64,000 bases of DNA from Novosphingobium sp. (GCF_030699305.1 NZ_JAUYNB010000038.1:1-64000), one strand, 5' to 3'; positions 27,869 through 38,090 are shown, numbered from the stretch's first letter. The notes: generated by a model not told the origin, from the sequence alone. Numbers and translations are program-made.

Positions 27869-28810
27869 ATGGCGCTGCAACTTCCCGCCGGCGTGCACGC
27901 GGCAATGGCGCAGGGCTGGCGCTCGGTGTCCGGCACCGGGCAGAGCGAACTGATCCCGCAGACACGGCTGTCCGGGCCGATGCCGTGGGTGATCGCGATC
28001 ATGGTGGCGCTGACGGTGATCGCGGCGGCAGCGGGGCTGTCGTTCAGCAACACCGCGCGCAATGCGGCGGACGAGCTGTCGGGCGGGGTGACGGTCCAGA
28101 TCGTCAACGCCAACCCGGTCGAGCGTGACCGGCAGGCGGTGGCGGCGGTCGGGCGGCTGCGCCAGATTCCCGGTGTGGCCGATGCCAACATGGTCTCGCA
28201 GGCCGAGGTTGAGCGCCTGATCGAGCCGTGGCTGGGCACCCGCGCGGCCGGGGATGAGGCGATTCCCGTGCCCGCGCTGGTCGATGCGCGGCTGCGCGAT
28301 CCGCTGACCGCCGAAACGCTGGGCGCGCTGCGCCGCGCGGTCCGCGAGGTCGCGCCCGATGGCCGGGTCGATGGGCAATCGAGCTGGTTGAAGCCGGTGT
28401 TCAGTGCAATCGATTCGCTGCAATGGCTGTCACTCGCGCTGGTCGGCCTGCTGGCCTTCGCCACATCGGCGGCGGTGCTGCTGGCGGTGCGCAGCGCGCT
28501 GGGATCGAACCGCGAAACGATCGAGATCGTCCACCTGCTGGGCGGCACCGATGCGCAGATCGCGCGCGTGTTCCAGCGCTCGGTCGGGTTCGACGCGGCG
28601 GGCGGCGGCGCGGTCGGGCTGGCGCTGGGGCTGGTCGTGGTGCTGTTTCTGGGGCAGCGGTTTGCCGAACTGGGGGCCGGACTGGTCAGCAGCGGCGCAC
28701 TGGGCTGGCTCGACTGGGTGCTGCTGGCGCTGGTTCCGGCCGGCTTTGTGCTGCTCGCCATGGTCACCGCGCGGATCACCGTGATCCGCACATTGAAGCG
28801 GATGCTGTGA
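27869..28810 (+). CDS. ftsX: Cell-division protein FtsX
   Basis: This 313-residue permease has a cytoplasmic N-terminal tail, a first membrane helix at about residues 38-56, a periplasmic domain (NPVERDRQAVAAV ... IEPWLGTRAAG), and three C-terminal helices. That is the four-helix FtsX plan. It partners FtsE at the divisome. Its TGA overlaps the next gene's ATG (TGATG). Confidence 0.92.
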   Translation: MALQLPAGVHAAMAQGWRSVSGTGQSELIPQTRLSGPMPWVIAIMVALTVIAAAAGLSFSNTARNAADELSGGVTVQIVNANPVERDRQAVAAVGRLRQIPGVADANMVSQAEVERLIEPWLGTRAAGDEAIPVPALVDARLRDPLTAETLGALRRAVREVAPDGRVDGQSSWLKPVFSAIDSLQWLSLALVGLLAFATSAAVLLAVRSALGSNRETIEIVHLLGGTDAQIARVFQRSVGFDAAGGGAVGLALGLVVVLFLGQRFAELGAGLVSSGALGWLDWVLLALVPAGFVLLAMVTARITVIRTLKRML

Positions 28811-29340
28811 TGCTGGCCCGCGCACTTTCGCTGGCCCTTATCGGCTGGATCCTGGGGTTCCTGTGGTTCGCGGTGGCGCTGCCGCAACCGGTCGGGGCGG
28901 GCCGGGCGGACGGCGTGGTCGTGCTGACCGGCGGCAGCGGGCGCGTGGCGCGCGGGCTGGAAGTGCTGGAACGTGGCTGGGCGGAACGAATGTTTGTGTC
29001 CGGCGTTGACCGCGATGTGAAACCGCATGAATTCGCCATCGAATACAAGGTCAACTCGGCCCGGATGGCGTGCTGCGTCACGCTCGGCTTTCAGGCGACC
29101 GATACGATGAGCAATGCCGATGAAACGGCAGCCTGGGTCAAGGGCCAGCGAATCCGCACGCTGCGGGTGGTGACCAATGACTGGCACATGCGCCGCGCGC
29201 TGCTCGAACTGGGGCAGACGCTGCCCCCGGACGTGGCGCTGATCGCCGATGCCGTGCCGACCCGGCCGTCGCTGCGCACGCTGTTCACCGAATATCACAA
29301 GCTGCTGGCGCGGCTGCTGACGCGCGGCTGGAGGGGTTGA
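28810..29340 (+). CDS. YdcF family (DUF218) membrane protein
   Basis: This 176-residue protein has an N-terminal membrane anchor and the DUF218 blocks GVVVLTGGSGRVARGLEVLERG and RVVTNDWHMRRALLEL. Relatives such as SanA/ElyC act in envelope integrity and peptidoglycan precursor homeostasis; YdcF itself has no firm function. Its coupling to ftsEX and plsC suits an envelope role. Confidence 0.85.
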   Translation: MLARALSLALIGWILGFLWFAVALPQPVGAGRADGVVVLTGGSGRVARGLEVLERGWAERMFVSGVDRDVKPHEFAIEYKVNSARMACCVTLGFQATDTMSNADETAAWVKGQRIRTLRVVTNDWHMRRALLELGQTLPPDVALIADAVPTRPSLRTLFTEYHKLLARLLTRGWRG

Positions 29341-29343
29341 GTG

Positions 29344-30048
29344 ATGGCCGTCGTGCGCAGCCTGCTGTTCTATTTCGTGTTCTATCTGGGCAGCATCTAT
29401 CACGTGGCCGGATCGGCCGCGCTGATCATGCTGGGATCGCGCAACACGTTCCGCCGCGTGGTGGAAGACTGGGCGCGCTGGCACCGCTGGTGCGCGCGGG
29501 TGTTGCTGGGGATTCAGCAACGGATCGAGGGGACGATTCCATCGGGCCAGGTGCTGGTCGCGTTGAAGCATGAAAGCTTTTACGAAGCGATCGACCTGCC
29601 CGCGATGTTCGAACGTCCGTCGGTGTTCGCCAAGGCGGAACTGATGCGGATCCCGATGTGGGGATTTGCAGCGGATCGCTATGGGCTGGTCGGGGTTGAG
29701 CGGGAACACGGGGCGAAGGCCCTGCGCGCGATGCTGACGGCGGCGAAAAAGTATAGCGCCGATGGCCGTCCGCTGCTGATCTTCCCGGAAGGAACCCGCA
29801 TTCCGCACGGCCAGCGCGCCGAATTGCAATCGGGGTTTGCCGGACTCTACAAGCTGCTGGGCCTGCCGGTGGTGGCCTGCGCGATCGATTCCGGGCCGCT
29901 GTATCATCGCCGCTGGAAACGGGCCGGGACGATCACGTTCCGCTTTTCCGATCCGATCCCGGCCGGTCTGCCGCGCGCCGAGATCGAGGCGCGCGTGCAG
30001 GATGCGATCAACGCACTCAATCCATCAGACCCGCCAGTTCCGGCATGA
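29344..30048 (+). CDS. plsC: 1-acyl-sn-glycerol-3-phosphate acyltransferase
   Basis: This 234-residue membrane enzyme converts lysophosphatidate to phosphatidate in phospholipid synthesis. It has an N-terminal membrane helix, the catalytic H-x4-acid motif as KHESFYEA (Glu in place of the commoner Asp, as in other alphaproteobacterial PlsC), and the FPEGTR substrate motif. A GTG three bases earlier is an equal start. It ends in an ATGA overlap with the Nramp-like gene. Confidence 0.9.
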   Translation: MAVVRSLLFYFVFYLGSIYHVAGSAALIMLGSRNTFRRVVEDWARWHRWCARVLLGIQQRIEGTIPSGQVLVALKHESFYEAIDLPAMFERPSVFAKAELMRIPMWGFAADRYGLVGVEREHGAKALRAMLTAAKKYSADGRPLLIFPEGTRIPHGQRAELQSGFAGLYKLLGLPVVACAIDSGPLYHRRWKRAGTITFRFSDPIPAGLPRAEIEARVQDAINALNPSDPPVPA

Positions 30049-31304
30049 CCCAGCCGGAACAGCCGCGCTCGGCATTCGAAGTGCTGGGGCCGGGGCTGGT
30101 CACGGGTGCGGCGGATGATGATCCCAGCGGGATCGGAACCTACAGCCAGGTCGGTGCGCAGTTCGGTTATGGCATGGCATGGACCATGTTCTTCGGCTTT
30201 CCGCTACTCGCCTCGATCCAGGCGATCTGCGCGCGGATCGGCGCGACCACGGGCAAGGGGATCGCCCGGAACCTGCGCCAGCATTATCCGCTTGCGGTGC
30301 TGCGGGTGGTGGTCGTGTTGCTGCTGATTGCCAATGTCATCAATCTGGGGGCCGATCTGGGCGCAATGGGGGCGGCGCTGGCGCTACTGCTGCCGGGGCC
30401 GGTGCTGGGCTATACCGCTGCCTTCGGGGTGGTCAGCGTGCTGCTGGAAGTGTTCGTCAGCTATAACCGCTATGCCAGCATCCTGAAATGGGCAACGCTC
30501 TCACTGTTTGCTTATGTTGGCGTCGTCTTTGTGGCCGATGTGCCGGTGGGTGAGGCGCTGCGCGCGCTGGTGATGCCCAGCTTCACGTTCGACCGCGAAC
30601 ACGCCATGGCGCTGGTTGCGGTGTTCGGCACCACGATCAGCCCCTACCTGTTTTTCTGGCAGGCCGGGCAGGAAGTTGAGGAGCAGCATCGCCGCCATAT
30701 CAAGCCGTTGCACGTTTCCCCGCGCAGCAAGGCGGTGGCGGAATTGAAGCGGATCCGGACGGATACGCTGGTGGGCATGGGGATTTCGCACCTCGTCGCG
30801 TTGTTCATCATCGTGGCCACGGCCGCCACGCTTCACGCGAACGGCGTGCGCGACATCACCAGCGCGGCGCAGGCGGCCGAGGCGCTGCGCCCGATCGCAG
30901 GGGATCTGGCGTTCGCGCTGTTCGCCATCGGGATCATCGGCACCGGGCTGCTGGCTGTCCCGATCCTGGCGGGCAGCGCGGCCTATGCAGTCAGCGAGAC
31001 GTTCGGCTGGGCCGAGGGACTGGACCGCAAACCACGCGAGGCCAAGGCATTTTACGGGGTGATCGCTTTCGCTACGGCGGGCGGGGTGGCGCTGAACTTC
31101 ATCGGGATCGACCCGATGAAGGCGCTCTACTGGGCTGCGGTGGTCAACGGGTTGCTCGCCCCGCCGCTGATGGTGGTGACGATGCTGATCGCGCAGAACC
31201 GCAAGGTCATGGGCAAACTGGTGATCTCCCGCGCGCTCGCCTTCGGTGGCTGGCTTTCGACAGCGGTGATGTGGATCGTCGCGGGCGTGTTCCTGCTGTC
31301 CTAA
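30045..31304 (+). CDS. Nramp-related cation transporter with non-canonical metal motifs
   Basis: This 419-residue protein has about eleven membrane segments in the Nramp plan. In TM1 the usual DPGN metal motif reads DDPSGIGTYS, and in TM6 the usual MPH reads TISPYLFFW. Both losses are typical of divergent Nramp-related clades that do not handle Mn/Fe in the usual way; some carry Mg. The substrate is therefore open. It is the last gene of the ftsE operon and its 3' end overlaps tyrA by 4 nt on the other strand. Confidence 0.82.
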   Translation: MTQPEQPRSAFEVLGPGLVTGAADDDPSGIGTYSQVGAQFGYGMAWTMFFGFPLLASIQAICARIGATTGKGIARNLRQHYPLAVLRVVVVLLLIANVINLGADLGAMGAALALLLPGPVLGYTAAFGVVSVLLEVFVSYNRYASILKWATLSLFAYVGVVFVADVPVGEALRALVMPSFTFDREHAMALVAVFGTTISPYLFFWQAGQEVEEQHRRHIKPLHVSPRSKAVAELKRIRTDTLVGMGISHLVALFIIVATAATLHANGVRDITSAAQAAEALRPIAGDLAFALFAIGIIGTGLLAVPILAGSAAYAVSETFGWAEGLDRKPREAKAFYGVIAFATAGGVALNFIGIDPMKALYWAAVVNGLLAPPLMVVTMLIAQNRKVMGKLVISRALAFGGWLSTAVMWIVAGVFLLS

Positions 31305-32215
31305 TCGCGTCCGTGATCGCTGCGGCCAAAGTCGGGCCGGGCGTCGTCCTGCCCTTCCTCGATGATCGAGCGGCGAATGTCGCGGGTCCGGGCAAACTGG
31401 TCGAACAATGCCTGCCCGTCGCCCACCCGGATCGAGCGTTGCAGTGCGGTCAGGTCTTCGGTGAAGCGCTGGAGCATTTCCAGCACGGCGTCCTTGTTCG
31501 ACAGGAACACATCGCGCCACATCGTCGGGTCGGATGCGGCAATCCGGGTAAAGTCGCGGAAGCCCCCGGCGGAATACTTGATGACTTCGCTTTGGGTCAC
31601 GCCTTCCAGATCATCGGCGGTGCCGACGATCGTATAGGCGATCAGGTGCGGCAGGTGGCTGGTCACGGCCAGCACCAGATCGTGGTGCTGCGCGTCCATC
31701 AGTTCGACCTTGGCGCCCAGTGCTTCCCAGAACCGGCTGAGCGCGGCGACTTGGCGCGTGTCGGCGTCGGCGGGGGGGGTGATGATGCACCAGCGCTGCT
31801 GGAACAGGTTGGCAAAGCCCGCGTCCGGCCCGGACCGTTCCGTCCCGGCGACCGGGTGTGCGGGGATCACAGCGACGCCGGGCAGCGCTTCGGCCAGCGC
31901 CCTGGCGACGAACTGCTTGGACGATCCGACATCGCTGACCACCACGTCGCCGCGCAGCGCCGGGGCAATCGCGGCGGCGGCTTCGCCCATCGCGCCTACG
32001 GGCACGCACAGGATCACCAGATCGGCATCGCGCACTGCGTCCTCAGCCGTTTCGCACACGGTGTGGACCAGCCCGCGCGTCGCGGCGCGGGCGCGGGTGG
32101 CGGGGTCGGCGTCCCAGCCGGTGGTCTGCACATCGGGCAGGAAGGCCTGCACCGCCAGCCCGGTCGAGCCGCCCAGCAGGCCAAGGCCGATGATCGCGAC
32201 GCTGCGGAAACTCAC
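31301..32215 (-). CDS. tyrA: Prephenate/arogenate (cyclohexadienyl) dehydrogenase
   Basis: This 304-residue NAD(P)-dependent enzyme makes the tyrosine precursor. It has the Rossmann motif [10 protein letters not shown] at the N terminus, [18 protein letters not shown] with the catalytic His, and HLPHLIAY. The start is GTG (32215), overlapping the hisC stop as GTGA. The hisC-tyrA pairing is standard in alphaproteobacteria, where the aminotransferase works with the dehydrogenase in tyrosine synthesis. Confidence 0.92.
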   Translation of the reverse strand: MSFRSVAIIGLGLLGGSTGLAVQAFLPDVQTTGWDADPATRARAATRGLVHTVCETAEDAVRDADLVILCVPVGAMGEAAAAIAPALRGDVVVSDVGSSKQFVARALAEALPGVAVIPAHPVAGTERSGPDAGFANLFQQRWCIITPPADADTRQVAALSRFWEALGAKVELMDAQHHDLVLAVTSHLPHLIAYTIVGTADDLEGVTQSEVIKYSAGGFRDFTRIAASDPTMWRDVFLSNKDAVLEMLQRFTEDLTALQRSIRVGDGQALFDQFARTRDIRRSIIEEGQDDARPDFGRSDHGRD

Positions 32216-33306
32216 TTCGCGGTCTCCGCCATTTCGCGCAGCGCGGCGGCGATTTCGTCCATCTGCGGCGCGGTGCCGATGGTGATGCGCAGCGCCTGAC
32301 CGAGGCCCTGACCCGGCAGCCAGCGCACGATATAGCCGCGCTCGGCCAGCCCGTTGTAGGCGGTTTCCGCGCTCAGCGCGCCGCCGAACAGGATCAGCAC
32401 AAAGTTTGCCTCGCTCGGCAGCGGGCGCAGGCCGTGGTTGCCGAGGGCTTCGAGCGCCGCGACAAAGCGCGCGCGCTCTGCCCGGTTGTGGTCGCGCGCG
32501 TGGGTGACGAAGGCCTGATCGGCCACCGCCGCCAGCGCCATCGCCTGCCCGGTGTTGGACACGTTGAACGGTCCGCGGATCCGGTTGAGGGTCGCGATCA
32601 GGTCCGGCGCGCCGGTGGCCCAGCCGATCCGCTCGCCCGCCAGCCCGTAAATCTTGGAAAACGTGCGCGTTACCAGCACGTTGCCATGCGCCTCGGCCAG
32701 CGCCAGCGCGCCGTCATCATCCGCCGCGGCCAGATATTCGGCATAGGCCTGATCGACCACCAGCAGGACATCGGCGGGCAGCGCGGCGTGGAGCCGGGCG
32801 ATATCCCCCTTGGGCAGGAAACTGCCGGTGGGGTTGTTGGGATTGGCGATGAACACCACGCGGGTCCGCTCGCTCACCAGCGCCAGCAGTGCATCGACAT
32901 CGGCGCCGAAATCGGCATCGGGGGCGACCACCGGAACCGCCCCGCAGCGCCGCGCGGCAATGTCGTAGACCGAGAAGCTGAAGCGCGAGAACAGCACCTC
33001 ATCGCCCACGCCCGCATAGCCCTGCGCGGCCAGGTTGAGCAATTCGTCCGAGCCGGTGCCCATCACCACCCGCGCCGGGTCCAGCCCATGCACGGCGGCG
33101 ATGGCGGTGCGCAGCGCGGTGCTGTCCGGATCGGGATAGCGCTCCGGTGCGGCCGCGCGGGCGGCCAGCGCGTGCGCGCTGCACCCCAGCGGGTTCTCGT
33201 TGGCAGAGAGCTTGATCAGCGGACGACCGTCCGCGCCGGTGCTCTTGCCGGGGACATAGGCATGGATCGCTTCGATCCAGGGCTTCGGAGTGGGTGCTTC
33301 AGCCAT
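32212..33306 (-). CDS. hisC: Histidinol-phosphate / aromatic aminotransferase
   Basis: This 364-residue PLP enzyme is of the HisC type: [16 protein letters not shown], and [15 protein letters not shown] with the PLP lysine. HisC homologues next to tyrA usually act on both histidinol phosphate and aromatic keto acids. It has an ATG at 33306 and is divergent from metX across 67 bp. Confidence 0.9.
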   Translation of the reverse strand: MAEAPTPKPWIEAIHAYVPGKSTGADGRPLIKLSANENPLGCSAHALAARAAAPERYPDPDSTALRTAIAAVHGLDPARVVMGTGSDELLNLAAQGYAGVGDEVLFSRFSFSVYDIAARRCGAVPVVAPDADFGADVDALLALVSERTRVVFIANPNNPTGSFLPKGDIARLHAALPADVLLVVDQAYAEYLAAADDDGALALAEAHGNVLVTRTFSKIYGLAGERIGWATGAPDLIATLNRIRGPFNVSNTGQAMALAAVADQAFVTHARDHNRAERARFVAALEALGNHGLRPLPSEANFVLILFGGALSAETAYNGLAERGYIVRWLPGQGLGQALRITIGTAPQMDEIAAALREMAETAK

Positions 33307-33373
33307 GATGGCGCGCCTTTAGCAGTCTTCAGCCCGATTGACAGCCCGCTTGGCGTCCCCCAAGTCGGCGATT

Positions 33374-34483
33374 ATGGCGACTGCCGCGATCCTGACTTCC
33401 AGCCACGTGCTTGAACTGGCCCATCCGCTGCCCCTTGATGGCGGGCAGAGCCTTGCTGGCGTGCGGATTTCCTATGAAACCTACGGCGAACTCAACGCCG
33501 ACAAATCCAACGCGATCCTGATCTGCCATGCGCTGACCGGCGATCAGCACGTGGCCAGCCCGCACCCGATTACCGGGAAACCGGGCTGGTGGCTGCGGAT
33601 GGTCGGACCGGGCAAGCCGATCGACACTGACCGGTTCTTCGTGATCTGTGCCAACGTGCTGGGCAGTTGCATGGGCAGCACCGGCCCGGCCAGCGCGGCG
33701 GCGGACGGGCAGCCTTATGCGATGCGCTTTCCGGTGATTACCATCCGAGACATGGTGCGCGGCCATGTCGCGCTGCTCGATGCGCTGGGCATTGTCACGC
33801 TGCACGCGGTGGTTGGCGGATCGATGGGTGGGATGCAGGCGCTCAGCCTTGCGGCGAACTGGCCGCAACGCAGCCGCGCGGTGCTGGTGATCGCCTCCAC
33901 CGCGCGCCATTCGGCCCAGAACATCGCGTTTCACGAAGTTGGGCGGCAGGCGATCATGGCCGATCCAAAATGGCAGGGCGGCGATTATTATCGCACCGGC
34001 AAAGGGCCGGAGGCGGGTCTGGCGGTGGCGCGGATGGCGGCGCACATCACCTATCTGTCCGAAGAAGGGATGCACGAAAAGTTCGGGCGGCGGTTGCAGA
34101 ACCGCACCGCCAAGACGTTCGGGTTCGATGCCGATTTCCAGATCGAAAGCTATCTGCGCCATCAGGGCCTCAGCTTTACCGACCGGTTCGATGCCAACAG
34201 CTATCTCTACATCACCCGCGCGATGGATTATTTCGATCTGGCTGAGGAACATGGTGGACGATTGGCCGCTGCGTTCGCGGGCAGCAGCGCGCGGTTCTGT
34301 CTGGTCAGCTTCGATACCGACTGGCTCTATCCCACGGCGGAAAGCCGCACGATTGCCCATGCGCTGAACGCAGCCGGTGCGCCGGTCAGCTTTGTCGAAC
34401 TGTCCGCGCCGTTCGGGCATGACAGCTTCCTGCTGGACGTGCCCGCGCTGGACCGCGTGATTGGCGGGTTCCTGGGGCAATGA
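33374..34483 (+). CDS. metX: Homoserine O-acetyltransferase
   Basis: This 369-residue alpha/beta-hydrolase enzyme activates homoserine for methionine synthesis. The Ser nucleophile is in GGSMGGMQ, the acid in FDTDWLYP and the His in FGHDSFLLD, the expected triad. ATG at 33374 is chosen over an upstream TTG. No SAM-II or SAM-V riboswitch can be drawn in the 67-bp leader. It overlaps metW by an ATGA. Confidence 0.93.
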   Translation: MATAAILTSSHVLELAHPLPLDGGQSLAGVRISYETYGELNADKSNAILICHALTGDQHVASPHPITGKPGWWLRMVGPGKPIDTDRFFVICANVLGSCMGSTGPASAAADGQPYAMRFPVITIRDMVRGHVALLDALGIVTLHAVVGGSMGGMQALSLAANWPQRSRAVLVIASTARHSAQNIAFHEVGRQAIMADPKWQGGDYYRTGKGPEAGLAVARMAAHITYLSEEGMHEKFGRRLQNRTAKTFGFDADFQIESYLRHQGLSFTDRFDANSYLYITRAMDYFDLAEEHGGRLAAAFAGSSARFCLVSFDTDWLYPTAESRTIAHALNAAGAPVSFVELSAPFGHDSFLLDVPALDRVIGGFLGQ

Positions 34484-35070
34484 ACGGTTTGCGCCCTGAT
34501 CTGGCGGTGATCGCCGCCAATATCGTTCCCGGCAGCCGGGTGCTGGATATCGGCTGCGGCGACGGCGCGCTGATGGCGGCGCTGCGCGATGCCCGCGCGG
34601 TCGATGCGCGCGGGATGGAACTGGATTCGCACAACGTGGCCGAATGCGTCGCGCGCGGGCTTTCGGTGATTCAGGGCGATGCCGACGTCGATCTGGAATT
34701 CTACACCGATGGCGGGTTCGATTACGCAATCCTCAGCCAGACGCTGCAAACCACCAAGCGGCCCGATCTGGTGCTGGATGAACTGCTGCGGGTCGGGCGC
34801 AAGGCGTTCGTCAGCTTTCCCAACTTTGCGCACTGGCGGGTGCGGGCCAGCCTGCTGTGGCATGGCCGGATGCCGGTGACGCGACTGCTGCCGGTGGCGT
34901 GGTATGAAACGCCCAACATCCACCACGTGACCGTGCGCGATTTCCGCGAACTGGTATCGGCCAAGGGGCTGACGGTGGAAGGTTCGTGGTTCCTGTCCGG
35001 CGATCACGGGATCAGCGATGCGGCGGCCAACTGGCGGGCCGAACACGCGGTGTTCCTGCTGTCACGCTGA
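34480..35070 (+). CDS. metW: Methionine biosynthesis protein MetW
   Basis: This 196-residue methyltransferase-fold protein has the SAM pocket [24 protein letters not shown] and [12 protein letters not shown]. MetW partners MetX in proteobacteria and is required for its activity in some species. Its 3' end overlaps fdhD by 9 nt on the opposite strand. Confidence 0.93.
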   Translation: MNGLRPDLAVIAANIVPGSRVLDIGCGDGALMAALRDARAVDARGMELDSHNVAECVARGLSVIQGDADVDLEFYTDGGFDYAILSQTLQTTKRPDLVLDELLRVGRKAFVSFPNFAHWRVRASLLWHGRMPVTRLLPVAWYETPNIHHVTVRDFRELVSAKGLTVEGSWFLSGDHGISDAAANWRAEHAVFLLSR

Positions 35071-35775
35071 TCCGTCGTTCACCAGCAGCACGCTGTCAGC
35101 GCGGGCCAGCGCCCACAGGCTGAGGCCAGCCGCACGCGCGCGTTCGGCCGCCATGGAGGTCGGCAGGGATACGCAGACCAGCGTGGTCACGCCCCCGCGC
35201 ACCGCCTTTTCGACGATTTCATAGCTGCACCGCGCGGTCGACAGCACGAAGCCGGGGGAGAGTGGCTGGCCGCTGCGCGCGCAGGCGCCGACCAGTTTGT
35301 CGAACGCGCTGTGCCGCCCCACATCTTCGCGCACGCAACCGATTGCGCCATCCGGGCTGACCAGCGCGGCGGCATGGGCGGCCCCGGTCGCGCGGGTCAG
35401 CGGCTGGAAATCGCGCAAGCTGCCGAGCGCGCGGAAGATCGCCGCCGGGTCGATCCGGTCATGCGCGGCGACTGGCGGCAGGGCGACATTGATCGCCGCA
35501 AGGTTTTCGATCCCGCACAGCCCGCAGCTTGATTCGGCGACACGCGTGCGGACCCGTTCGGTCAGCTTGTCGATGCCCAGACCGGCCAGTGTGGCGCGGA
35601 CGATCCAGCCTGCGTCGACTTCGGCAATCGCAATGTCGGTGCAATCGGCGGCGCGGCTGATCAGCGCTTCGGCCATGGCAAAGCCGATGGCGAAATCTTC
35701 CAGATCCTGCGGTGTGGCCATCATCACCGCATAGGCCAGGCCGTTGAATTCCAGCGCGACCGGAACCTCCGGCAC
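35062..35775 (-). CDS. fdhD: Formate dehydrogenase accessory sulfurtransferase FdhD
   Basis: This protein of about 237 residues supplies sulfur to the molybdenum cofactor of formate dehydrogenase. It has LEFNGLAYAVMM near the N terminus and the CGLCG cysteine pair (persulfide site) near residue 85, then VREDVGRHSAFDK and SYEIVEKAV. The only standard start is the GTG at 35775. The frame is open upstream for 23 codons with family-like RRAVSRSW before that GTG, so a CTG start is possible. No formate dehydrogenase genes are seen here. Confidence 0.88.
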   Translation of the reverse strand: MPEVPVALEFNGLAYAVMMATPQDLEDFAIGFAMAEALISRAADCTDIAIAEVDAGWIVRATLAGLGIDKLTERVRTRVAESSCGLCGIENLAAINVALPPVAAHDRIDPAAIFRALGSLRDFQPLTRATGAAHAAALVSPDGAIGCVREDVGRHSAFDKLVGACARSGQPLSPGFVLSTARCSYEIVEKAVRGGVTTLVCVSLPTSMAAERARAAGLSLWALARADSVLLVNDGSA

Positions 35776-35825
35776 CCAGCTGCGCGAAACCGCGCGCCGG
35801 GTGCCGTCGGGCCGATATTCGAGCG

Positions 35826-36203
35826 TTACATCCGGTGCAGCGCGCAGAGCTTGTTCCCGTCAGGATCACGCAGATAGGCCAGATACAGGCTGCCGAAACC
35901 GCCTGCGCGCACGCCCGGCGGATCTTCGATCGCCGTGCCGCCCGCAGCGACGCCGGCCGCGTGCCAGGCGTCGGCCTGTTCCGGGCCGGTCATGGCAAAA
36001 CCGATCGTGCAGCCGTTGCCCGACGTCGCCGGTTCGCCGTCAATCGGCGGGGTTACCAGGAACAGCCCGTCGTTGTGCATATAGATCAGGCGGCCCTTGT
36101 CGTCCTGAATGGCCGGGTTGCCGCCCACGGCGGTGAACAGCGCGTCATAGAACGTCTTCGAGCGGGCAATATCATTGCTGCCCACCATATTGTGTGAATA
36201 CAC
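35826..36203 (-). CDS. VOC family (glyoxalase-like) protein
   Basis: This 125-residue protein has one vicinal-oxygen-chelate module pair: a FYDALFTAVGG helix, VTPPIDGEP, and YLRDPDGNKLCALH near the end with the usual metal-facing residues. It starts at GTG 36203, with GGAGG 7 nt upstream. VOC proteins include glyoxalases, dioxygenases and resistance proteins. No substrate can be named. Its last codons overlap the unstarted 5' part of the fdhD frame. Confidence 0.85.
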   Translation of the reverse strand: MYSHNMVGSNDIARSKTFYDALFTAVGGNPAIQDDKGRLIYMHNDGLFLVTPPIDGEPATSGNGCTIGFAMTGPEQADAWHAAGVAAGGTAIEDPPGVRAGGFGSLYLAYLRDPDGNKLCALHRM

Positions 36204-36264
36204 GGTGCATCCTCCTTCAGGTTTCGGTTTCGATGCGCAACTTCTAACGCAGGTCAGCGCTGCG

Positions 36265-37566
36265 TCAATCGTTCCGGAACTTGAGCAGGCCCAGCATCAG
36301 CGCCGCCAGCACCGAGCCTGTCGCCATGATGATCGACACGCCCAGCAGGCTCATCCCGCCCTGTTGAAACAGCACGCCGGTCAGGATCGGAGAGCCCGCT
36401 GCGCCGATCCGGCCCGCGCCGATGGCAAAGCCGGTGCCGGTCGCGCGGACGTGGGCCGGGAAGCCTTTGGCAAAGGCGGAATAGAAACCCACAATCGCCG
36501 CATTGGTGGCAAAACCGGTGCAGAATACGGCCAGTCGCCAGCCTTCCAGCGTGTCGCTGCCCAGCCCGAATACCGCGACCGCCGCTGAACCCAGCAGCAG
36601 CATGACGATCGTCGGCGCCTTGATCCCGAACCGGTGCATCAGGAACCCGAACAGCGCGCCGCCGGTTGCTCCGCCGATGTTGGCCCAGACCAGCACGCTC
36701 GCCGCTTCGGGCTGCGAATAGCCAAAGTCGGCCACGATCTTGGGCGACCATTTGAGGATGTAATAGAACGTGACCGCGTGGAACGAATAGCCCAGCGTCA
36801 GCAGCATGGTGGTGCGCAGCAGGCCGGGCTTCAGGATGTCGAACACGCTGGGCTTTTCGGCTTGCGGCGCGACCGGGGGCAGGCTGTCCACGGCTGGCAG
36901 GCGCAAGGTGGCGAGCGATTTGTTGATCCGCGCCAGCGCATCGGCAGGCCGCCGGGTCAGATAGTAATCGGGCGTTTCGGGCACCAGCATCCACACCAGC
37001 GGGATGAACGCCAGGGTTGCGATCGCGCCAAATTCGAACACCAGCCGCCAGTCGCCGCTTTTCAGCAGCATCCCCGCAATGATCCCGCCGATGGTCGCAC
37101 CCAGCGGATAGCCGATCACCATCAGCGACATGGCGGTGCTGCGCCCTTTCAGGCTGGACAGTTCCGCCGTCACCGCGTTGATCGCGGCCAGCATTCCGCC
37201 GATGCCAAGGCCGGTGATGAAGCGCCAGATCCCCAGTTCGGTCAGGTTACCCGCCGTCGTGGCCAGATACATGCCCGCGCTCATCACCGTCAGACAGCCC
37301 AGGATGGTTACCCGGCGGCCAAACCGGTCCGCTGCCCCGCCCAGCAGGATCGAGCCAAAGCCCATGCCGACCAGTTCCATCGCCAGCACCACGCCCAGCG
37401 CATCACGACCGATGCCCCATTCCTTGGCAATGCCGGGGGCTGCGAAGGCAATCGACAGCACGTCGAACCCGTCCAGCGCATTGAGCGCAATCATCAGCGT
37501 TACCGCGATCCATTGCCGGGAGGTCATCACGGTGTGGTCGATCAAGGCGCGTGGATCGTTGGTCAT
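36265..37566 (-). CDS. AAHS-type aromatic acid/H+ symporter (MFS)
   Basis: This 433-residue protein has twelve predicted membrane segments, the MFS motif GGAADRFGRRVTIL near residue 78 and DGFDVLSIAFAAPGI near the N terminus, which is typical of PcaK/VanK-like aromatic acid importers. It lies 50 bp downstream of the MarR gene on the same strand, so they probably form one unit. Import of a lignin-derived aromatic acid is likely from context; the exact substrate is unknown. Confidence 0.87.
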   Translation of the reverse strand: MTNDPRALIDHTVMTSRQWIAVTLMIALNALDGFDVLSIAFAAPGIAKEWGIGRDALGVVLAMELVGMGFGSILLGGAADRFGRRVTILGCLTVMSAGMYLATTAGNLTELGIWRFITGLGIGGMLAAINAVTAELSSLKGRSTAMSLMVIGYPLGATIGGIIAGMLLKSGDWRLVFEFGAIATLAFIPLVWMLVPETPDYYLTRRPADALARINKSLATLRLPAVDSLPPVAPQAEKPSVFDILKPGLLRTTMLLTLGYSFHAVTFYYILKWSPKIVADFGYSQPEAASVLVWANIGGATGGALFGFLMHRFGIKAPTIVMLLLGSAAVAVFGLGSDTLEGWRLAVFCTGFATNAAIVGFYSAFAKGFPAHVRATGTGFAIGAGRIGAAGSPILTGVLFQQGGMSLLGVSIIMATGSVLAALMLGLLKFRND

Positions 37567-37616
37567 GCCTGCTTCCCCAAAACTCTCTGTGCCGATTGGT
37601 ATTCGCCCGTCGGTCG

Positions 37617-38090
37617 TTATTCGTGAATCCGCGCCAGCAGTTCCACCAGCGTTTTTACTTCCGCTTCGGTGAACCGGCTTTTGACCCAGTTTTCATGCTC
37701 GCGGATGGCCAGCTTGGCTTCGGCCAGCACGGCCTCACCCTCGGCGGTCTGGTAGAGCGCCTGCTTGCGGCCATCGGTCGGCGATTTTTCGCGGCGGAGA
37801 TAATGGCGGGCCTGCAACCGATTGATGATCGTCATCGTGGTCGCGCGGTCCATCCGCAGGCGCTGGCCCAGGTCGATCTGCGAAATGCCGGGATGATCGG
37901 CCACCAGCCACATTACCGACACCTGCTTTTGCGTCAGCTCCAGCTCGGTAAAGGTTTCGGTGAAATGGCGATAGCACGCACCGTGGGCCAACCGGATGTG
38001 GAAGCCGACAATATCCTTGATCTCACCGATGTCGCCATCGTCGTGCTCGATTGGCGTCACCGCATCCAAATCATCATCCCTTACCCGCAT
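37617..38090 (-). CDS. MarR family transcriptional regulator
   Basis: This 157-residue winged-helix regulator has LTQKQVSVMWLVADHPGISQIDLGQRLRMDRATTMTIINRL as its HTH and a basic wing (RREKSPTDGRK). It is divergent from the carotenoid-oxygenase gene. A 19-bp palindrome at 38104-38122 lies between them, and similar palindromes occur before two other units in the cluster. It is the only regulator seen in this cluster and so the likely owner of those sites. Such MarR proteins usually repress and release DNA on binding an aromatic ligand. Confidence 0.87.
   Translation of the reverse strand: MRVRDDDLDAVTPIEHDDGDIGEIKDIVGFHIRLAHGACYRHFTETFTELELTQKQVSVMWLVADHPGISQIDLGQRLRMDRATTMTIINRLQARHYLRREKSPTDGRKQALYQTAEGEAVLAEAKLAIREHENWVKSRFTEAEVKTLVELLARIHE

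Noticed and set aside
27310..29907. An 865-codon minus-strand frame
   Set aside because: It is antisense to ftsE, ftsX, ydcF and plsC and is low-complexity; the four sense genes are certain.
33307..33373. A SAM riboswitch before metX
   Set aside because: The leader is only 67 bp and shared with divergent hisC; no SAM-II or SAM-V pseudoknot elements can be drawn.
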